64,000 nt of DNA from contig NZ_OAOQ01000011.1 of NCBI RefSeq assembly GCF_900207575.1, forward strand, positions 1 to 64,000. Direction: 5' to 3'. Below the pieces are notes generated by a model, which searched no databases, was not told the origin of the DNA, and saw only the letters and a list, made by a program, of their open reading frames with translations. The DNA is from Cereibacter ovatus. GTDB lineage: Bacteria > Pseudomonadota > Alphaproteobacteria > Rhodobacterales > Rhodobacteraceae. The translations under genes and the position numbers were made by a program. Of this stretch, positions 8,361-17,545 are shown piece by piece. Each line of letters starts with the position of its first letter. Within the stretch, counting starts at the first letter, position 1.

Positions 8361-8972
8361 GTGCTTGCCGCCTTCGCGGCTGCATGGTTCATCCACCTGC
8401 TTGCCGCGATGAGCCCCGGCCCGGCGACGCTCATGACCGCGCGCACCGGCATGACCGAGGGGCTGCGGGCCGGCGTGCCCCTTTCGGTCGGGATCGCCGT
8501 CGGCGCCCTTACCTGGGCCGCGGCCGCCCTCTCGGGGCTGGCGCTGCTGTTCGAGCTGGCCCCCGCGCTTCTGGCCACGCTCAAGATCGGCGGCGCGCTT
8601 TACCTGATCTGGGTGGCGGTCCAGATGTGGCGCGACGCGGACCGGCCCTTCGAGATCGGAACCGCGCCACAGGCGCCGCGCAGCGCCGGCTCGGCCTTTC
8701 GGCGCGGGCTTTTCGTGCAATATGCCAACCCCAAGGCCGCGCTCTTCTTCTCGGCGGTCTTCGTCGGGACCATTCCGCCCGACGCGCCGGGCTGGGCCAT
8801 CGCGCTGATGCTTGTCGCGATCTTCGTCAACGAGCTGGTCTGGAACCTGATCGTCGCCCGCGTTTTCTCCTTTGAGCGGGCGCGCAGCGGATATATCAGC
8901 CTGAAATCCGTCATCGACCGCAGCTTCGGCGGGCTGCTCGGCGCCCTGGGTCTGAAGCTCGCCGCGTTCTAG
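8361..8972 (+). CDS. LysE/RhtB family amino-acid exporter
   Basis: A 203-residue inner-membrane protein with about six hydrophobic segments. The N-terminal signature AAMSPGPATLMTARTGMTEGLRAGVPLSVGIAVG is characteristic of the LysE/RhtB translocators that export amino acids such as threonine, homoserine or lysine. A conserved loop near the middle (FRRGLFVQYANPKAALFF) also fits. The substrate is unknown. The start is GTG at 8361, immediately after the fabI stop, so it is likely in the same transcript. Confidence 0.88.
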   Translation: MLAAFAAAWFIHLLAAMSPGPATLMTARTGMTEGLRAGVPLSVGIAVGALTWAAAALSGLALLFELAPALLATLKIGGALYLIWVAVQMWRDADRPFEIGTAPQAPRSAGSAFRRGLFVQYANPKAALFFSAVFVGTIPPDAPGWAIALMLVAIFVNELVWNLIVARVFSFERARSGYISLKSVIDRSFGGLLGALGLKLAAF

Positions 8973-8981
8973 GAGACCACC

Positions 8982-9485
8982 ATGAGAGAGCGCCTTCCCC
9001 ACGAGAAAGGCTTCCACGTCAGCTGGGACCAGATCCACCGCGACGGCCGGGCGCTGGCCTGGCGGCTGGACGGCAAGGGGCCGGACAACGGGTCTTGGCG
9101 CGCGGTGGTCGGAATCACCCGGGGCGGCCTTGTGCCGGCGATGATCGTCAGCCGCGAGCTGGACATCCGCGTGGTCGATACGATCAGCGTGAAAAGTTAC
9201 AACCACCAGGCGCAGACCCAGCCGCAGGTGATCAAGGCGCCGCAGGCGGATCTGATGGGCGACGGCACCGGGATCCTCGTGGTGGACGATCTGGTGGATT
9301 CGGGCAAGACGCTGGAACTTGTGCGCAGGCTTTACCCCAAGGCGCATTTTGCCACCGTCTATGCGAAACCTTCGGGCAAGCCGATGGTGGATACCTACAT
9401 CACCGAGGTCAGTCAGGACACCTGGATCTTCTTCCCCTGGGACATGGCGCTGCAATATGTGGAACCCTATCGCGGGCGCGACTGA
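8982..9485 (+). CDS. gpt: Xanthine(-guanine) phosphoribosyltransferase
   Basis: A purine-salvage enzyme that joins xanthine or guanine to PRPP. It has 167 residues, the usual size. The PRPP-binding signature [13 protein letters not shown] lies near residues 91-103, [20 protein letters not shown] is the N-terminal hood region, and DTWIFFPWD near the C-terminus is characteristic of the XGPRT group. It follows the exporter gene by nine bases and has GGAGACC before the ATG. Confidence 0.93.
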   Translation: MRERLPHEKGFHVSWDQIHRDGRALAWRLDGKGPDNGSWRAVVGITRGGLVPAMIVSRELDIRVVDTISVKSYNHQAQTQPQVIKAPQADLMGDGTGILVVDDLVDSGKTLELVRRLYPKAHFATVYAKPSGKPMVDTYITEVSQDTWIFFPWDMALQYVEPYRGRD

Positions 9486-9549
9486 TCCCTTGCCACGGCT
9501 TCCCGCGGGCTGAACCCTGCTGACGCGCGCGGGCCAACGAGGTGCCGAC

Positions 9550-10731
9550 ATGACCCTGCTGCCGCTGAATCCCGCCATGGCCGCGACCTTTCCGCCCCCG
9601 GTGATGGAGGCGCGGCGCTGGCTTGAGGGCGCGACCTTCCCCGAGGGTCGCCCACTGATCAATGTCAGTCAGGCGGCCCCGGTCGATCCCCCGCCGCTGG
9701 CGCTGCGACAGGCGCTGTCGGACGCCGCGCTATCGGATCCGCAGGCGCATCTTTACGGACCCGTCCTTGGTCTGCCGGCGCTGCGCGAGGAAATCGCCGC
9801 GCGCTGGTCGGTGGCCTATGGCGGCGAGATCGCACCGGCGCAGGTCGCGATCACGCAGGGCTGCAATCAGGCATTCTGCGCGGCGATGGCGACCCTTGCC
9901 GGCCGGGGGGATGAGGTGATCCTGCCTGCGCCGTGGTATTTCAATCACAAGATGTGGCTTGAGATGCAGGGCGTCCGGGCGGTGCCGCTGCCCACCGGCG
10001 CCTCGCTGCTGCCCGATCCGGCGCAGGCGGCCAGCCTTGTCACGGCGCGGACAAAGGCGATCGTGCTGGTCAGCCCGAACAACCCCGGCGGGGTGGAATA
10101 TCCGGCCGCACTGCTGGCGGCCTTCCGCGATCTGGCCCGCAGCCGCGGTCTGGCGCTGGTGGTGGACGAAACCTACCGCGATTTCGACAGCCGCGACGGG
10201 CGCCCCCACGATCTGTTCACCGATCCCGACTGGCCCGACAGCTTCATCCAGCTTTATTCCTTTTCAAAGGCTTACCGGCTGACTGGCCACCGCGTCGGCG
10301 CCATCCTCGCCTCGGCCGCGCGTCTGGCCGAGGTCGAGAAGTTCCTTGATACCGTCGCGATCTGCCCCGGCCAACTGGGCCAGATCGGCGCCCTGTGGGG
10401 GCTGCGCAACCTTGGCGCATGGGTCGCGGGCGAACGGGCCGAGATTCTGGCCCGCCGCGCCGCCATGGTGGGGGGATTCACGGCGCTGCCGGGATGGCGG
10501 CTGCTGGGCTGTGGCGCCTATTTTGCCTATGTCGAACATCCCTTTGCGCGCCCCTCGGACGAACTGGCCCGACGGCTGGTGCATCAGGCAAGCCTGCTGA
10601 TGCTGCCCGGAACGATGTTCCAGCCCGAAGCCGCCGCCGAGGGCCGCCGCCAGATGCGCATCGCCTTTGCCAATATCGACCGCACCGGCATCGCCGAACT
10701 TTTCACCCGGCTTGCCGGCGTCACAGACTGA
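9550..10731 (+). CDS. PLP-dependent class I/II aminotransferase
   Basis: A 393-residue fold-type I aminotransferase. The PLP lysine is in [22 protein letters not shown] and VVDETYRDF supply the Asn and the Asp/Tyr contacts, and a C-terminal Arg is in [12 protein letters not shown]. The ITQGCNQAF block and the overall order fit the aspartate aminotransferase superfamily; the amino-acid substrate cannot be told. Its end lies 43 bases before rimO on the same strand. Confidence 0.88.
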   Translation: MTLLPLNPAMAATFPPPVMEARRWLEGATFPEGRPLINVSQAAPVDPPPLALRQALSDAALSDPQAHLYGPVLGLPALREEIAARWSVAYGGEIAPAQVAITQGCNQAFCAAMATLAGRGDEVILPAPWYFNHKMWLEMQGVRAVPLPTGASLLPDPAQAASLVTARTKAIVLVSPNNPGGVEYPAALLAAFRDLARSRGLALVVDETYRDFDSRDGRPHDLFTDPDWPDSFIQLYSFSKAYRLTGHRVGAILASAARLAEVEKFLDTVAICPGQLGQIGALWGLRNLGAWVAGERAEILARRAAMVGGFTALPGWRLLGCGAYFAYVEHPFARPSDELARRLVHQASLLMLPGTMFQPEAAAEGRRQMRIAFANIDRTGIAELFTRLAGVTD

Positions 10732-10774
10732 CTTCGCCCTTCCCCGCGGGCTGCGGCATCGCTATATCGGCCCG

Positions 10775-12133
10775 ATGCCGCAGAACCCGCCCAACCTCCG
10801 CCCCGATCTTGCGCCCCGCATCCAGCTGGACAGCCCCCGCCGCGAGGGCCAGCCGACCATCGGCATGGTTTCGCTGGGGTGCCCGAAGGCGCTGGTTGAC
10901 AGCGAACGCATCCTGACGCGCCTGCGCGCCGAGGGCTATGCCATCTCGCCCGACTATTCCGGTGCCGATGCGGTGATCGTGAACACCTGCGGCTTTCTGG
11001 ACAGCGCCAAGGCCGAAAGTCTGGACGCCATCGGCGAGGCGTTGCGCGAAAACGGCCGGGTGATCGTCACCGGCTGTCTGGGCGCCGAGCCCGGCTATAT
11101 CACCGGCGCGCATCCCAAGGTGCTGGCCGTGACAGGTCCGCATCAATATGAGCAGGTTCTGGATGCGGTCCATGCGGCGGTGCCGCCTTCGCCCGATCCG
11201 TTCGTGGATCTGCTGCCAGCAACCGGCGTCAGCCTGACGCCCCGGCATTTCAGCTATCTGAAGATTTCCGAGGGCTGCAACCACAGTTGCCGGTTCTGCA
11301 TCATCCCCGATCTGCGCGGCAAGCTGCAAAGCCGGCCCGAAAAGGCCATCCTGCGCGAGGCGGAAAAGCTGGTCGAGGCCGGGGTGCGCGAGCTTCTGGT
11401 CATCTCTCAGGACACCAGCGCCTATGGCACCGACTGGAAGGGCGAGACGCGCTTTCCGATTCTGCCGCTGGCACGCGAACTGGGGCAGCTTGGCGCTTGG
11501 GTGCGGCTGCATTACGTCTATCCCTACCCGCATGTGCGCGAACTGATCCCGCTGATGGCCGAGGGGCTGATTCTGCCCTATCTCGACATTCCGTTTCAGC
11601 ATGCCCACCCCGAGGTGCTGAAACGCATGGCCCGGCCCGCGGCGGCCGCCCGCACGCTGGACGAGATCGCGGCATGGCGGCGCGACTGCCCCGAGATCAC
11701 GCTGCGGTCGACCTTCATCGTCGGCTACCCCGGCGAGACCGAAGCCGAGTTCCAGACCCTGCTTGACTGGCTGGACGAGGCACAGCTGGATCGCGTGGGA
11801 TGCTTCCAGTATGAGAATGTGGCCGGGGCGCGGTCAAACGCGTTGCCCGACCATGTGCCTGCGGAACTCAAGCAGGAACGGTTCGACCGGTTCATGCAGA
11901 AAGCGCAGGCGATCTCGGAAGCGAAGCTGGCTGCCAAGGTGGGCCAGCGCCTTCAGGTGATCGTGGACGAGGTGGATGACGAAGGCGCCACCTGCCGCAC
12001 CAAGGCCGACGCGCCCGAAATCGACGGCAACCTGTTCATCGACGAGGAGTTCGAGGGCTTTGCCCCCGGTGACATCCTGACCGTCGAGGTGGAAGAGGCC
12101 GGCGAGTATGACCTTTGGGGCCGCCCGGTGTAA
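10775..12133 (+). CDS. rimO: Ribosomal protein S12 (aspartate) methylthiotransferase RimO
   Basis: A radical-SAM enzyme with two iron-sulfur clusters that adds a methylthio group to an aspartate of ribosomal protein S12. Order of domains: N-terminal UPF0004 with three cluster cysteines ([37 protein letters not shown]), the radical-SAM motif [11 protein letters not shown], and a C-terminal TRAM domain (from about residue 390, [12 protein letters not shown]). PALVDSE and GFLDSA separate RimO from MiaB. 452 residues from ATG 10775; an ATG at 10667 would add 36 unconserved residues inside the previous gene. Confidence 0.94.
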   Translation: MPQNPPNLRPDLAPRIQLDSPRREGQPTIGMVSLGCPKALVDSERILTRLRAEGYAISPDYSGADAVIVNTCGFLDSAKAESLDAIGEALRENGRVIVTGCLGAEPGYITGAHPKVLAVTGPHQYEQVLDAVHAAVPPSPDPFVDLLPATGVSLTPRHFSYLKISEGCNHSCRFCIIPDLRGKLQSRPEKAILREAEKLVEAGVRELLVISQDTSAYGTDWKGETRFPILPLARELGQLGAWVRLHYVYPYPHVRELIPLMAEGLILPYLDIPFQHAHPEVLKRMARPAAAARTLDEIAAWRRDCPEITLRSTFIVGYPGETEAEFQTLLDWLDEAQLDRVGCFQYENVAGARSNALPDHVPAELKQERFDRFMQKAQAISEAKLAAKVGQRLQVIVDEVDDEGATCRTKADAPEIDGNLFIDEEFEGFAPGDILTVEVEEAGEYDLWGRPV

Positions 12134-12313
12134 CAGCCCCGATCTGACAGCCGATCCGACAAGGCCGACCCTGACGATCAGCACGGGCAGACCACCGCAG
12201 TCAGCAGCCGCCCCCCTGGCGGATCAGCGACCGCAGTCGCCGTCAGATCCAATAGGGCGGAATCCCATGGCAAATGTGGGTAGCGGCGCCCCATTCGCGG
12301 TCGTCACACCAGT

Positions 12314-12358
12314 TTTCATCCCGGCGGCAATTCCTGTCCTTGATCCGCCGGGATGAAA
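12314..12358. terminator. Perfect 14-bp inverted repeat between convergent genes
   Basis: TTTCATCCCGGCGG at 12314-12327 is exactly mirrored by CCGCCGGGATGAAA at 12345-12358, with a 17-base loop. It lies between rimO (plus) and the DUF6455 gene (minus), so a bidirectional terminator is the simplest reading. The outer pairs are T on the 5' side and A on the 3' side, so there is no U-tract in either direction. Confidence 0.55.
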
Positions 12359-12378
12359 TGTTCCCGCAGCCGGGGCGA

Positions 12379-12630
12379 TCAGCAGACCAGCGCCTCGATC
12401 TCGGATTTGTTGCGGCAGAAGGCCGGCAGCGTGGTCGAGCGGGCACAGCGCGACAGCCAGCCCGTGCAGGCCTCGGACGCGGTGCAGGTCTGGCAGCGGT
12501 CGACCATGCCGGCCAGTTCCGCGCGCGTCAGCCATCCCTCAAGCACGGCATCGGGCAGGTTCACCCCCGCCACCCGCGCCATGCCGCGCGTCAACGACCA
12601 GGCCCGCGGTGCCTCGACATAACCGATCAT
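12379..12630 (-). CDS. DUF6455 family small cysteine-containing protein
   Basis: An 83-residue protein with the spaced cysteines and tryptophan CQTCTASEACTGWLSRC followed by PAFCRNKSEIEAL, the pattern of the DUF6455 family of Rhodobacterales. Five cysteines in the C-terminal half suggest a metal or disulfide site, but no function is known. It lacks a signal peptide. ATG 12630 follows AGGAGG closely (CTCCT at 12636-12640 on the plus strand), a strong ribosome-binding site. Confidence 0.75.
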   Translation of the reverse strand: MIGYVEAPRAWSLTRGMARVAGVNLPDAVLEGWLTRAELAGMVDRCQTCTASEACTGWLSRCARSTTLPAFCRNKSEIEALVC

Positions 12631-12707
12631 AGCGATCCTCCTCAGGAACGTCCCGGCACGGACCATGCTTCCGGTCCGGCCGCGCCTTCCATGATGCAGA
12701 TCAACCC

Positions 12708-13445
12708 TCAGTGGGTGCTGACATATCCAAGACTGCGCGCCGCCCGGCGCACCATCTCGATGCGCTGCGCATTCGGCGGATGGCTGCCAAGGAACGTGTC
12801 GCCCGGGTCGGGCAACCGGGTGAAGAACTGCGCGCCGTGGACCGGATCATAGCCGGCCAGCATCGCAATTTCGGTGCCCAGCCCGTCGGCCTCAAGCTCG
12901 TAATTCCTGGAATAGCTGCGCGCGCCCAGACTTGCCCCCATCTGCTGAACGGATCGGATCGTCGTCTCGCTTGCTCCGCCCATCTGCGCCAGCACCCCGG
13001 CCAGAACCGCGCTGGTCATCGCGGTTTCGCGCTGGCGCGGGATATGGCCAAGGATGTGGTGCGCCGTTTCGTGACCCAGCACAAAGGCCAACTCATCGAC
13101 ATTGCGCGCGTTTTCCAGCAAGGACAGCGTCAGGCCGATCACCGGCCGGCCCTGCCGGTCCAGGGTCTGAAAGGCGTTGGGATCTTGCCCCCCGCGCGCA
13201 TCGACCACGATCTGGAAATCGCAGGGCACGTTGCGCGTCCGCTGGCGGCAGATCGCCTCGGCCACAGGCTCGACCCGCGCCTGCACACCGACAAAGGCGC
13301 GCTGCGCATCAAGGCTGGTGCGGATCGGCCCCGGATCGGGCGCCAACGTCACCGCAGGACCAGGCCCCGCCACCGGCGGCCCCATCGGCCCGGCGACGCA
13401 CCCCGCCAGAGCAAGTAGAACGGCGGCCCAGCCGACCCGACGCAT
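12708..13445 (-). CDS. M48-family zinc metalloprotease, lipoprotein
   Basis: A 245-residue exported lipoprotein. The N-terminus MRRVGWAAVLLALAGC is a lipobox signal with the lipidated Cys at residue 16. The M48 zinc site HETAH with the third ligand in ELEADGLG is present, and the C-terminus SHPPNAQRIEM is typical of the BepA/YfgC-like group that handles outer-membrane proteins. ATG 13445 has GAGG six bases upstream; a GTG at 13457 would add four residues before the signal. It is divergent from the 80-residue gene at 13561. Confidence 0.9.
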   Translation of the reverse strand: MRRVGWAAVLLALAGCVAGPMGPPVAGPGPAVTLAPDPGPIRTSLDAQRAFVGVQARVEPVAEAICRQRTRNVPCDFQIVVDARGGQDPNAFQTLDRQGRPVIGLTLSLLENARNVDELAFVLGHETAHHILGHIPRQRETAMTSAVLAGVLAQMGGASETTIRSVQQMGASLGARSYSRNYELEADGLGTEIAMLAGYDPVHGAQFFTRLPDPGDTFLGSHPPNAQRIEMVRRAARSLGYVSTH

Positions 13446-13560
13446 TCCCCACCTCACGCTGTTGCGATGCGAACCTTAGCAGAACGCCCCGCGGGCGGAA
13501 GGGGGGGCCGCAGAAACCTGCGGGCTTGAGCCGCCGCCCCTGCTGCCCTAGCATCGCCCC

Positions 13561-13803
13561 ATGTTCACCATCGAGCACGATTTCGACGCGACCGTCATCA
13601 CCCTCATCGACGAGGGCGGCCCCCATCTGCACGAAGATGTCACCATCTGCGCCTTCGAAGAGGTGGTGACGCTGGAACAACTCGACCCGCGCCGGAACGA
13701 GGTGATGCGCCTGACCCTGTCGATGGCGCAGTTGCGCGATCTGGCGGCGGCACTTGATCTGCCCGAAGGCAGCTACCGCCTGACCCGCAGCGGGCAGGAC
13801 TGA
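13561..13803 (+). CDS. Conserved hypothetical protein, 80 residues
   Basis: A short acidic protein (MFTIEHDFDATVITLIDEGG at the start) with predicted alternating strands and a C-terminal helix (MAQLRDLAAALDLPEGSY). No family was recognised. Coding status is supported by a clean ATG just after a conserved-looking leader, codon use like its neighbours with G/C-rich third positions, and a stop placed 25 bases before the end of the convergent wrbA. Confidence 0.65.
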   Translation: MFTIEHDFDATVITLIDEGGPHLHEDVTICAFEEVVTLEQLDPRRNEVMRLTLSMAQLRDLAAALDLPEGSYRLTRSGQD

Positions 13804-13828
13804 TCCCCCCCGCCGCTATGACCGCCGG

Positions 13829-14422
13829 TCAGGCTTTCAGCTTCGCGGCCACCCCCACCAACCGCACCACCTGATGCGAGATCGCGGCACGGGCCGCTTC
13901 GTCGAACTCGGCGCCCTGGGTGTGGCTGTAACCATAGGGGTTGCCACCCGCCCGCGCGATCGCAGGATCGGTGAAGCCCGGCGCCACGATCACCGCCCCC
14001 CAATGCATGAAGGTGGTGTAAAGACCCAGCAGCGTCGCCTCTTGACCACCATGCGGATTCTGCGCCGAGGTCATGGCACTGACCGCCTTGTTGGCCAGCT
14101 TGCCCTGAAACCACAGCCCGCCCAGCGTGTCGATGAAGGCGCGCAACTGGCTGGGCGCCTGACCGAACCGCGTAGGCGCCGAGAACAGATAGGCATCAGC
14201 CCAGTCCAGATCTTCGGGCGTGGCGGTGGGCAACACTGCCGCCCGCTCGGCCTGGGCCTTCCACGCCTCCTGCCCGTTCACCACTGCCTCGGGCGCGGTT
14301 TCGGCGATCTTCAACAGCCGAACCTCGGCCCCGGTGGCGCGGGCTGCTTCGGCCGCGATCTCTGCCATTTTCTGGTTGGTGCCATAGGTCGAATAGAACA
14401 GAACGGCGAGACGGACAGACAT
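13829..14422 (-). CDS. wrbA: NAD(P)H:quinone oxidoreductase, WrbA type
   Basis: A flavodoxin-like FMN enzyme of 197 residues that reduces quinones with two electrons and protects against oxidative stress. The phosphate-binding loop [18 protein letters not shown] is at residues 9-26. [22 protein letters not shown] and the flavin-contact segment [24 protein letters not shown] match the WrbA pattern. ATG 14422 has the strong site GGAGG upstream (CCTCC at 14429-14433 on the plus strand). It is divergent from the PfkB-kinase gene. Confidence 0.93.
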   Translation of the reverse strand: MSVRLAVLFYSTYGTNQKMAEIAAEAARATGAEVRLLKIAETAPEAVVNGQEAWKAQAERAAVLPTATPEDLDWADAYLFSAPTRFGQAPSQLRAFIDTLGGLWFQGKLANKAVSAMTSAQNPHGGQEATLLGLYTTFMHWGAVIVAPGFTDPAIARAGGNPYGYSHTQGAEFDEAARAAISHQVVRLVGVAAKLKA

Positions 14423-14592
14423 GGAAACCTCCTTGCAACGGTTGACCGGAAGATAGCGCCGGCCTGCCCCCGCGCCATTCCCCGCCGCCGCAACCCGACT
14501 GTGCGCCCTTGCACCGATACACCGCTGCGGCGGTGCGGCATTGTGCCCGCCCCCGGCCTCTGGCACTGTCTGCCGAAAACGGGAACCGCCGC

Positions 14593-15537
14593 ATGATCCC
14601 CATCCTGACCCTGACGCTGAACCCGGCGATCGACCTCGCGGCCGACGTGGCCGACGTCCGTCCCGGCATCAAGCTGCGCTGCACCGAACCGCGGGTCGAT
14701 CCGGGCGGCGGCGGGCTGAACGTCAGCCGCGCGATCCGCATCCTCGGGGGCCAAAGCACCGCCTTCGTGGCGCTCGGCGGCAACCTCGGCGGGCGGCTCT
14801 CGGCGCTGATCGCCGCCTCGGGCATCGAGATGGTGGCCTTCCCCGGCCCGGGCGAGACCCGCGAAAGCCTGACCGTAACCGAAACCTCCACCGGCCATCA
14901 GTTCCGCTTCATGCTGCCCGGCGCCCCATGGAGCATGTCCCGAACCGAGGCAGCCCTTGCCCGCATCGACCGCGCCGTGCCCGAAGGCGGGATCGTAGTG
15001 CTGTCCGGCTCGCTGCCACCGGGCGTTCCGGCCGACTTCCCGGGAATGGTCTCGCACCTCATCGGCCAGCGCGCGATACTGCTGGTGGACACCTCGGGCG
15101 AACCCCTTGAACGACTGACCGCCGACTGCGTGCCCGACATCGACATCCTGCGCATGGACGAATCCGAAGCCGCCAGCCTCGCCGGCCGCCCCCTGCAAGA
15201 CCGCGCCGAAACCGCGGATTTCGCCTCGCACCTTGTCGCGCGCGGCGTGGCGGCCTGCGTGATCGTGGCCCGCGGCCCCGATGGCTCGGTCCTGGCCACG
15301 CCGCAGGGCCGCTGGCACGCGCGCTCGCCCCGGGTCGAGGTGCGCAGCGCGGTCGGTGCGGGCGACACCTTCGTCGGCGCCTTCGTCCTGGCCCTGGCCC
15401 GCCACCTGCCGCCCGAAACCGCCCTCGCCCATGGCGTTGCCGCCGCCGCCGCCGCCGTGATGACCGAGGCCACCGAACTCTGTCACCGCGACGATGTCCT
15501 GCGCCTGCTGCCCGCCTGCCAGCCGGAACCGATCTAG
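14593..15537 (+). CDS. PfkB-family carbohydrate kinase (1-phosphofructokinase / 6-phosphofructokinase 2 type)
   Basis: A ribokinase-superfamily sugar-phosphate kinase of 314 residues. The N-terminal [15 protein letters not shown], the glycine-rich [18 protein letters not shown] and the C-terminal anion-hole and catalytic base signature [13 protein letters not shown] are the PfkB hallmarks. LTLNPAIDL with the [10 protein letters not shown] motif points to the fructose-1-phosphate / tagatose-6-phosphate / Pfk-2 group. No fru PTS genes are adjacent, which favours a 6-phosphofructokinase or hexose-phosphate role, but this is inference. Confidence 0.88.
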   Translation: MIPILTLTLNPAIDLAADVADVRPGIKLRCTEPRVDPGGGGLNVSRAIRILGGQSTAFVALGGNLGGRLSALIAASGIEMVAFPGPGETRESLTVTETSTGHQFRFMLPGAPWSMSRTEAALARIDRAVPEGGIVVLSGSLPPGVPADFPGMVSHLIGQRAILLVDTSGEPLERLTADCVPDIDILRMDESEAASLAGRPLQDRAETADFASHLVARGVAACVIVARGPDGSVLATPQGRWHARSPRVEVRSAVGAGDTFVGAFVLALARHLPPETALAHGVAAAAAAVMTEATELCHRDDVLRLLPACQPEPI

Positions 15538-15580
15538 CCCCGATCCGGCAACACAGGCCGCCGCGCATTCGATTCCGCGC

Positions 15581-15650
15581 TTCATTCTGGCCCAAATATC
15601 CCGCGGGGGAGTCCGGCCAACGGCCGGGCCGGGGGCGCGAAGCCCCCGCC
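15581..15650. repeat. Two-hairpin intergenic element, copy 1
   Basis: The element starts CATTCTGGCCCAAATATC, then CGCGGGGGAGTCCGGCC, then two hairpins: CCGGCC-AAC-GGCCGG and GGGGGC-GCGAA-GCCCCC. It lies between the convergent PfkB-kinase and nadE genes. A second copy with the same plan sits at 48524. A bidirectional terminator is likely. Confidence 0.65.
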
Positions 15651-15673
15651 TCCCCCGGCCTTCCGCGCGAAGA

Positions 15674-17332
15674 TCAGCCCTCGTCGCGCCAGCGGTTCAC
15701 GATCGGATAGCGCCGGTCCAGCCAGAACGCCCGCCGCGTCAGCCGCGTCCCCGGCGCCGACTGGAAACGTTTGTATTCGCTCAGGTAAACCAGCCGCTCG
15801 ACCTTTTTCACCGTCTCGCGGTCAAACCCTTTGGCGACCAGACCGGCCACGCTGTCCTCGCGGTCCACCAGCCCTTCCAGAATCGCATCCAGCGTCGGAT
15901 AGGGCGGCAGGCTGTCCTCGTCCTTCTGGTCGGGGCGCAATTCGGCCGAGGGTGGCTTGTCGATCACCCGGGGCGGGATCACCTCTCCGGGCGGCCCCTG
16001 CATCCAGGGCCGGTGATGTCCGTTGCGCCAGCGGCACATCTGGAACACCCGGGTCTTGTAAAGATCCTTGATCGGGTTGAACCCGCCGTTCATGTCGCCA
16101 TAGATCGTGCAATAGCCCACCGCGAACTCGGACTTGTTGCCGGTGGTCAGAAGCATTTCGCCGAACTTGTTCGACAGGGCCATCAGCAACAGTCCGCGCA
16201 GGCGGCTTTGAATGTTCTCCTCGGTCAGATCGGCGGGCAGGCCCGCAAACAGCCCCGACAGCGCCTCGGTCACCGCCGCCTGCGGCCCGCCGATCGCAAC
16301 CTCGTCCAGCGGGCATCCCAGCGCCTTCGCCACCGCCTCGGCATCCCGCAGCGACTGCGCCGAGGTATAGCGCGACGGCAGCATCACGCAGCGCACATTC
16401 TTAGGCCCGATCGCATCGGCGGCAATCGCCGCCACCAGCGCCGAATCCACCCCCCCCGACAACCCGAGCACCACGCGCGCGAATCCGCTTTTGCGCAGAT
16501 AATCCCGCAACGACAGCACCATGGCGTGATAATCGGCTTCCCACAGGTCGGGCTGGGGCACGATTGCACCCTGCGCCGCGCGCCAGCCGTCAGGCGTCAG
16601 GGTGAAATCCAGATGCACCAGCGCCTCTTCGAACGCCGGCAGTTGCGCCATCAGCCGTCCGCCCGGGTTCAGCACGAACGAGGCGCCATCGAACACCTGA
16701 TCGTCCTGCCCGCCCACCATGTTCAGATAGACCAGCGGCAGCCCGGCCTCGATCACGCGGCTGACCATCAGGTTCACCCGCACATCCAGCTTTTCGCGAT
16801 GATAGGGCGAGCCGTTGGGAACCAACAGGATCTCGGCCCCGGTCTCAGCCAGCGTCTCGCAGACATCGGGGTGCCAGCTGTCCTCGCAGATCGGGATGCC
16901 GATGCGCAGCGGACCGATGCGGGCCGGGCCATGCACCTCGCCGGCCACGAACACGCGCCGTTCGTCGAACACATCCACGTTCGGCAGGTGGTGCTTGAAC
17001 ACCGTGGCCACCACCCGGCCGCCATCCAGAACGAAATAGGCATTGTAGATCCGCCCGTCCCGCAGGCAGGGGCCGCCGATCCCGATCGCGGGGCCATCGG
17101 CACAATCGGCGGCCAACCGATCAACCGCGGCCATCGCGTCGCGCAGGAAGGCGGGCCGCATCACCAGATCCTGGGTCTGATAGCCGGTCACGAACATCTC
17201 GGGCAGTGCCAGCATCCGCGCGCCGGCGGCCCGGGCGCTGTCCCACGCCCGGCGTGCAAGGGCCAGATTGCCCTGAAGATCGCCCACCGTCGGGTTCAGT
17301 TGCGCAAGGGTAAGGCGGAACTGCTCTGCCAT
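15674..17332 (-). CDS. nadE: Glutamine-dependent NAD+ synthetase
   Basis: The final enzyme of NAD synthesis, amidating nicotinate adenine dinucleotide. The 552-residue chain fuses an N-terminal nitrilase-like glutaminase and a C-terminal synthetase. The glutaminase triad is visible as Glu in ALPEMFVTGY, Lys in VFKHHLPN and Cys in IPICEDSW. The ATP-pyrophosphatase P-loop is LGLSGGVDSALVAAIA, and the NAD-synthetase segments LLTTGNKSEFAVGY and PPSAELRPDQKDEDSLP follow. Length and order are normal. It stands alone, convergent to the kinase gene. Confidence 0.95.
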   Translation of the reverse strand: MAEQFRLTLAQLNPTVGDLQGNLALARRAWDSARAAGARMLALPEMFVTGYQTQDLVMRPAFLRDAMAAVDRLAADCADGPAIGIGGPCLRDGRIYNAYFVLDGGRVVATVFKHHLPNVDVFDERRVFVAGEVHGPARIGPLRIGIPICEDSWHPDVCETLAETGAEILLVPNGSPYHREKLDVRVNLMVSRVIEAGLPLVYLNMVGGQDDQVFDGASFVLNPGGRLMAQLPAFEEALVHLDFTLTPDGWRAAQGAIVPQPDLWEADYHAMVLSLRDYLRKSGFARVVLGLSGGVDSALVAAIAADAIGPKNVRCVMLPSRYTSAQSLRDAEAVAKALGCPLDEVAIGGPQAAVTEALSGLFAGLPADLTEENIQSRLRGLLLMALSNKFGEMLLTTGNKSEFAVGYCTIYGDMNGGFNPIKDLYKTRVFQMCRWRNGHHRPWMQGPPGEVIPPRVIDKPPSAELRPDQKDEDSLPPYPTLDAILEGLVDREDSVAGLVAKGFDRETVKKVERLVYLSEYKRFQSAPGTRLTRRAFWLDRRYPIVNRWRDEG

Positions 17333-17545
17333 CTGTTCTGATCCATCCGGTCCCCCGCCCCTGCGGGTTCGACTTTTCTTCTAGCAGACTGCCCGCCAAG
17401 GAAAAGGCGATAGCGGCAGGCCCCCTGTCAGCCGGGCCCGCTTGTCAGCCGGGAATGAGCCGACTAGGCTTCCGCCGCGGCTGGCGGATGGCCCGCAGGC
17501 AGGGCAGTCGGCGCACGGTCAGCCGGCGAACGGGGCGGAGACGGG

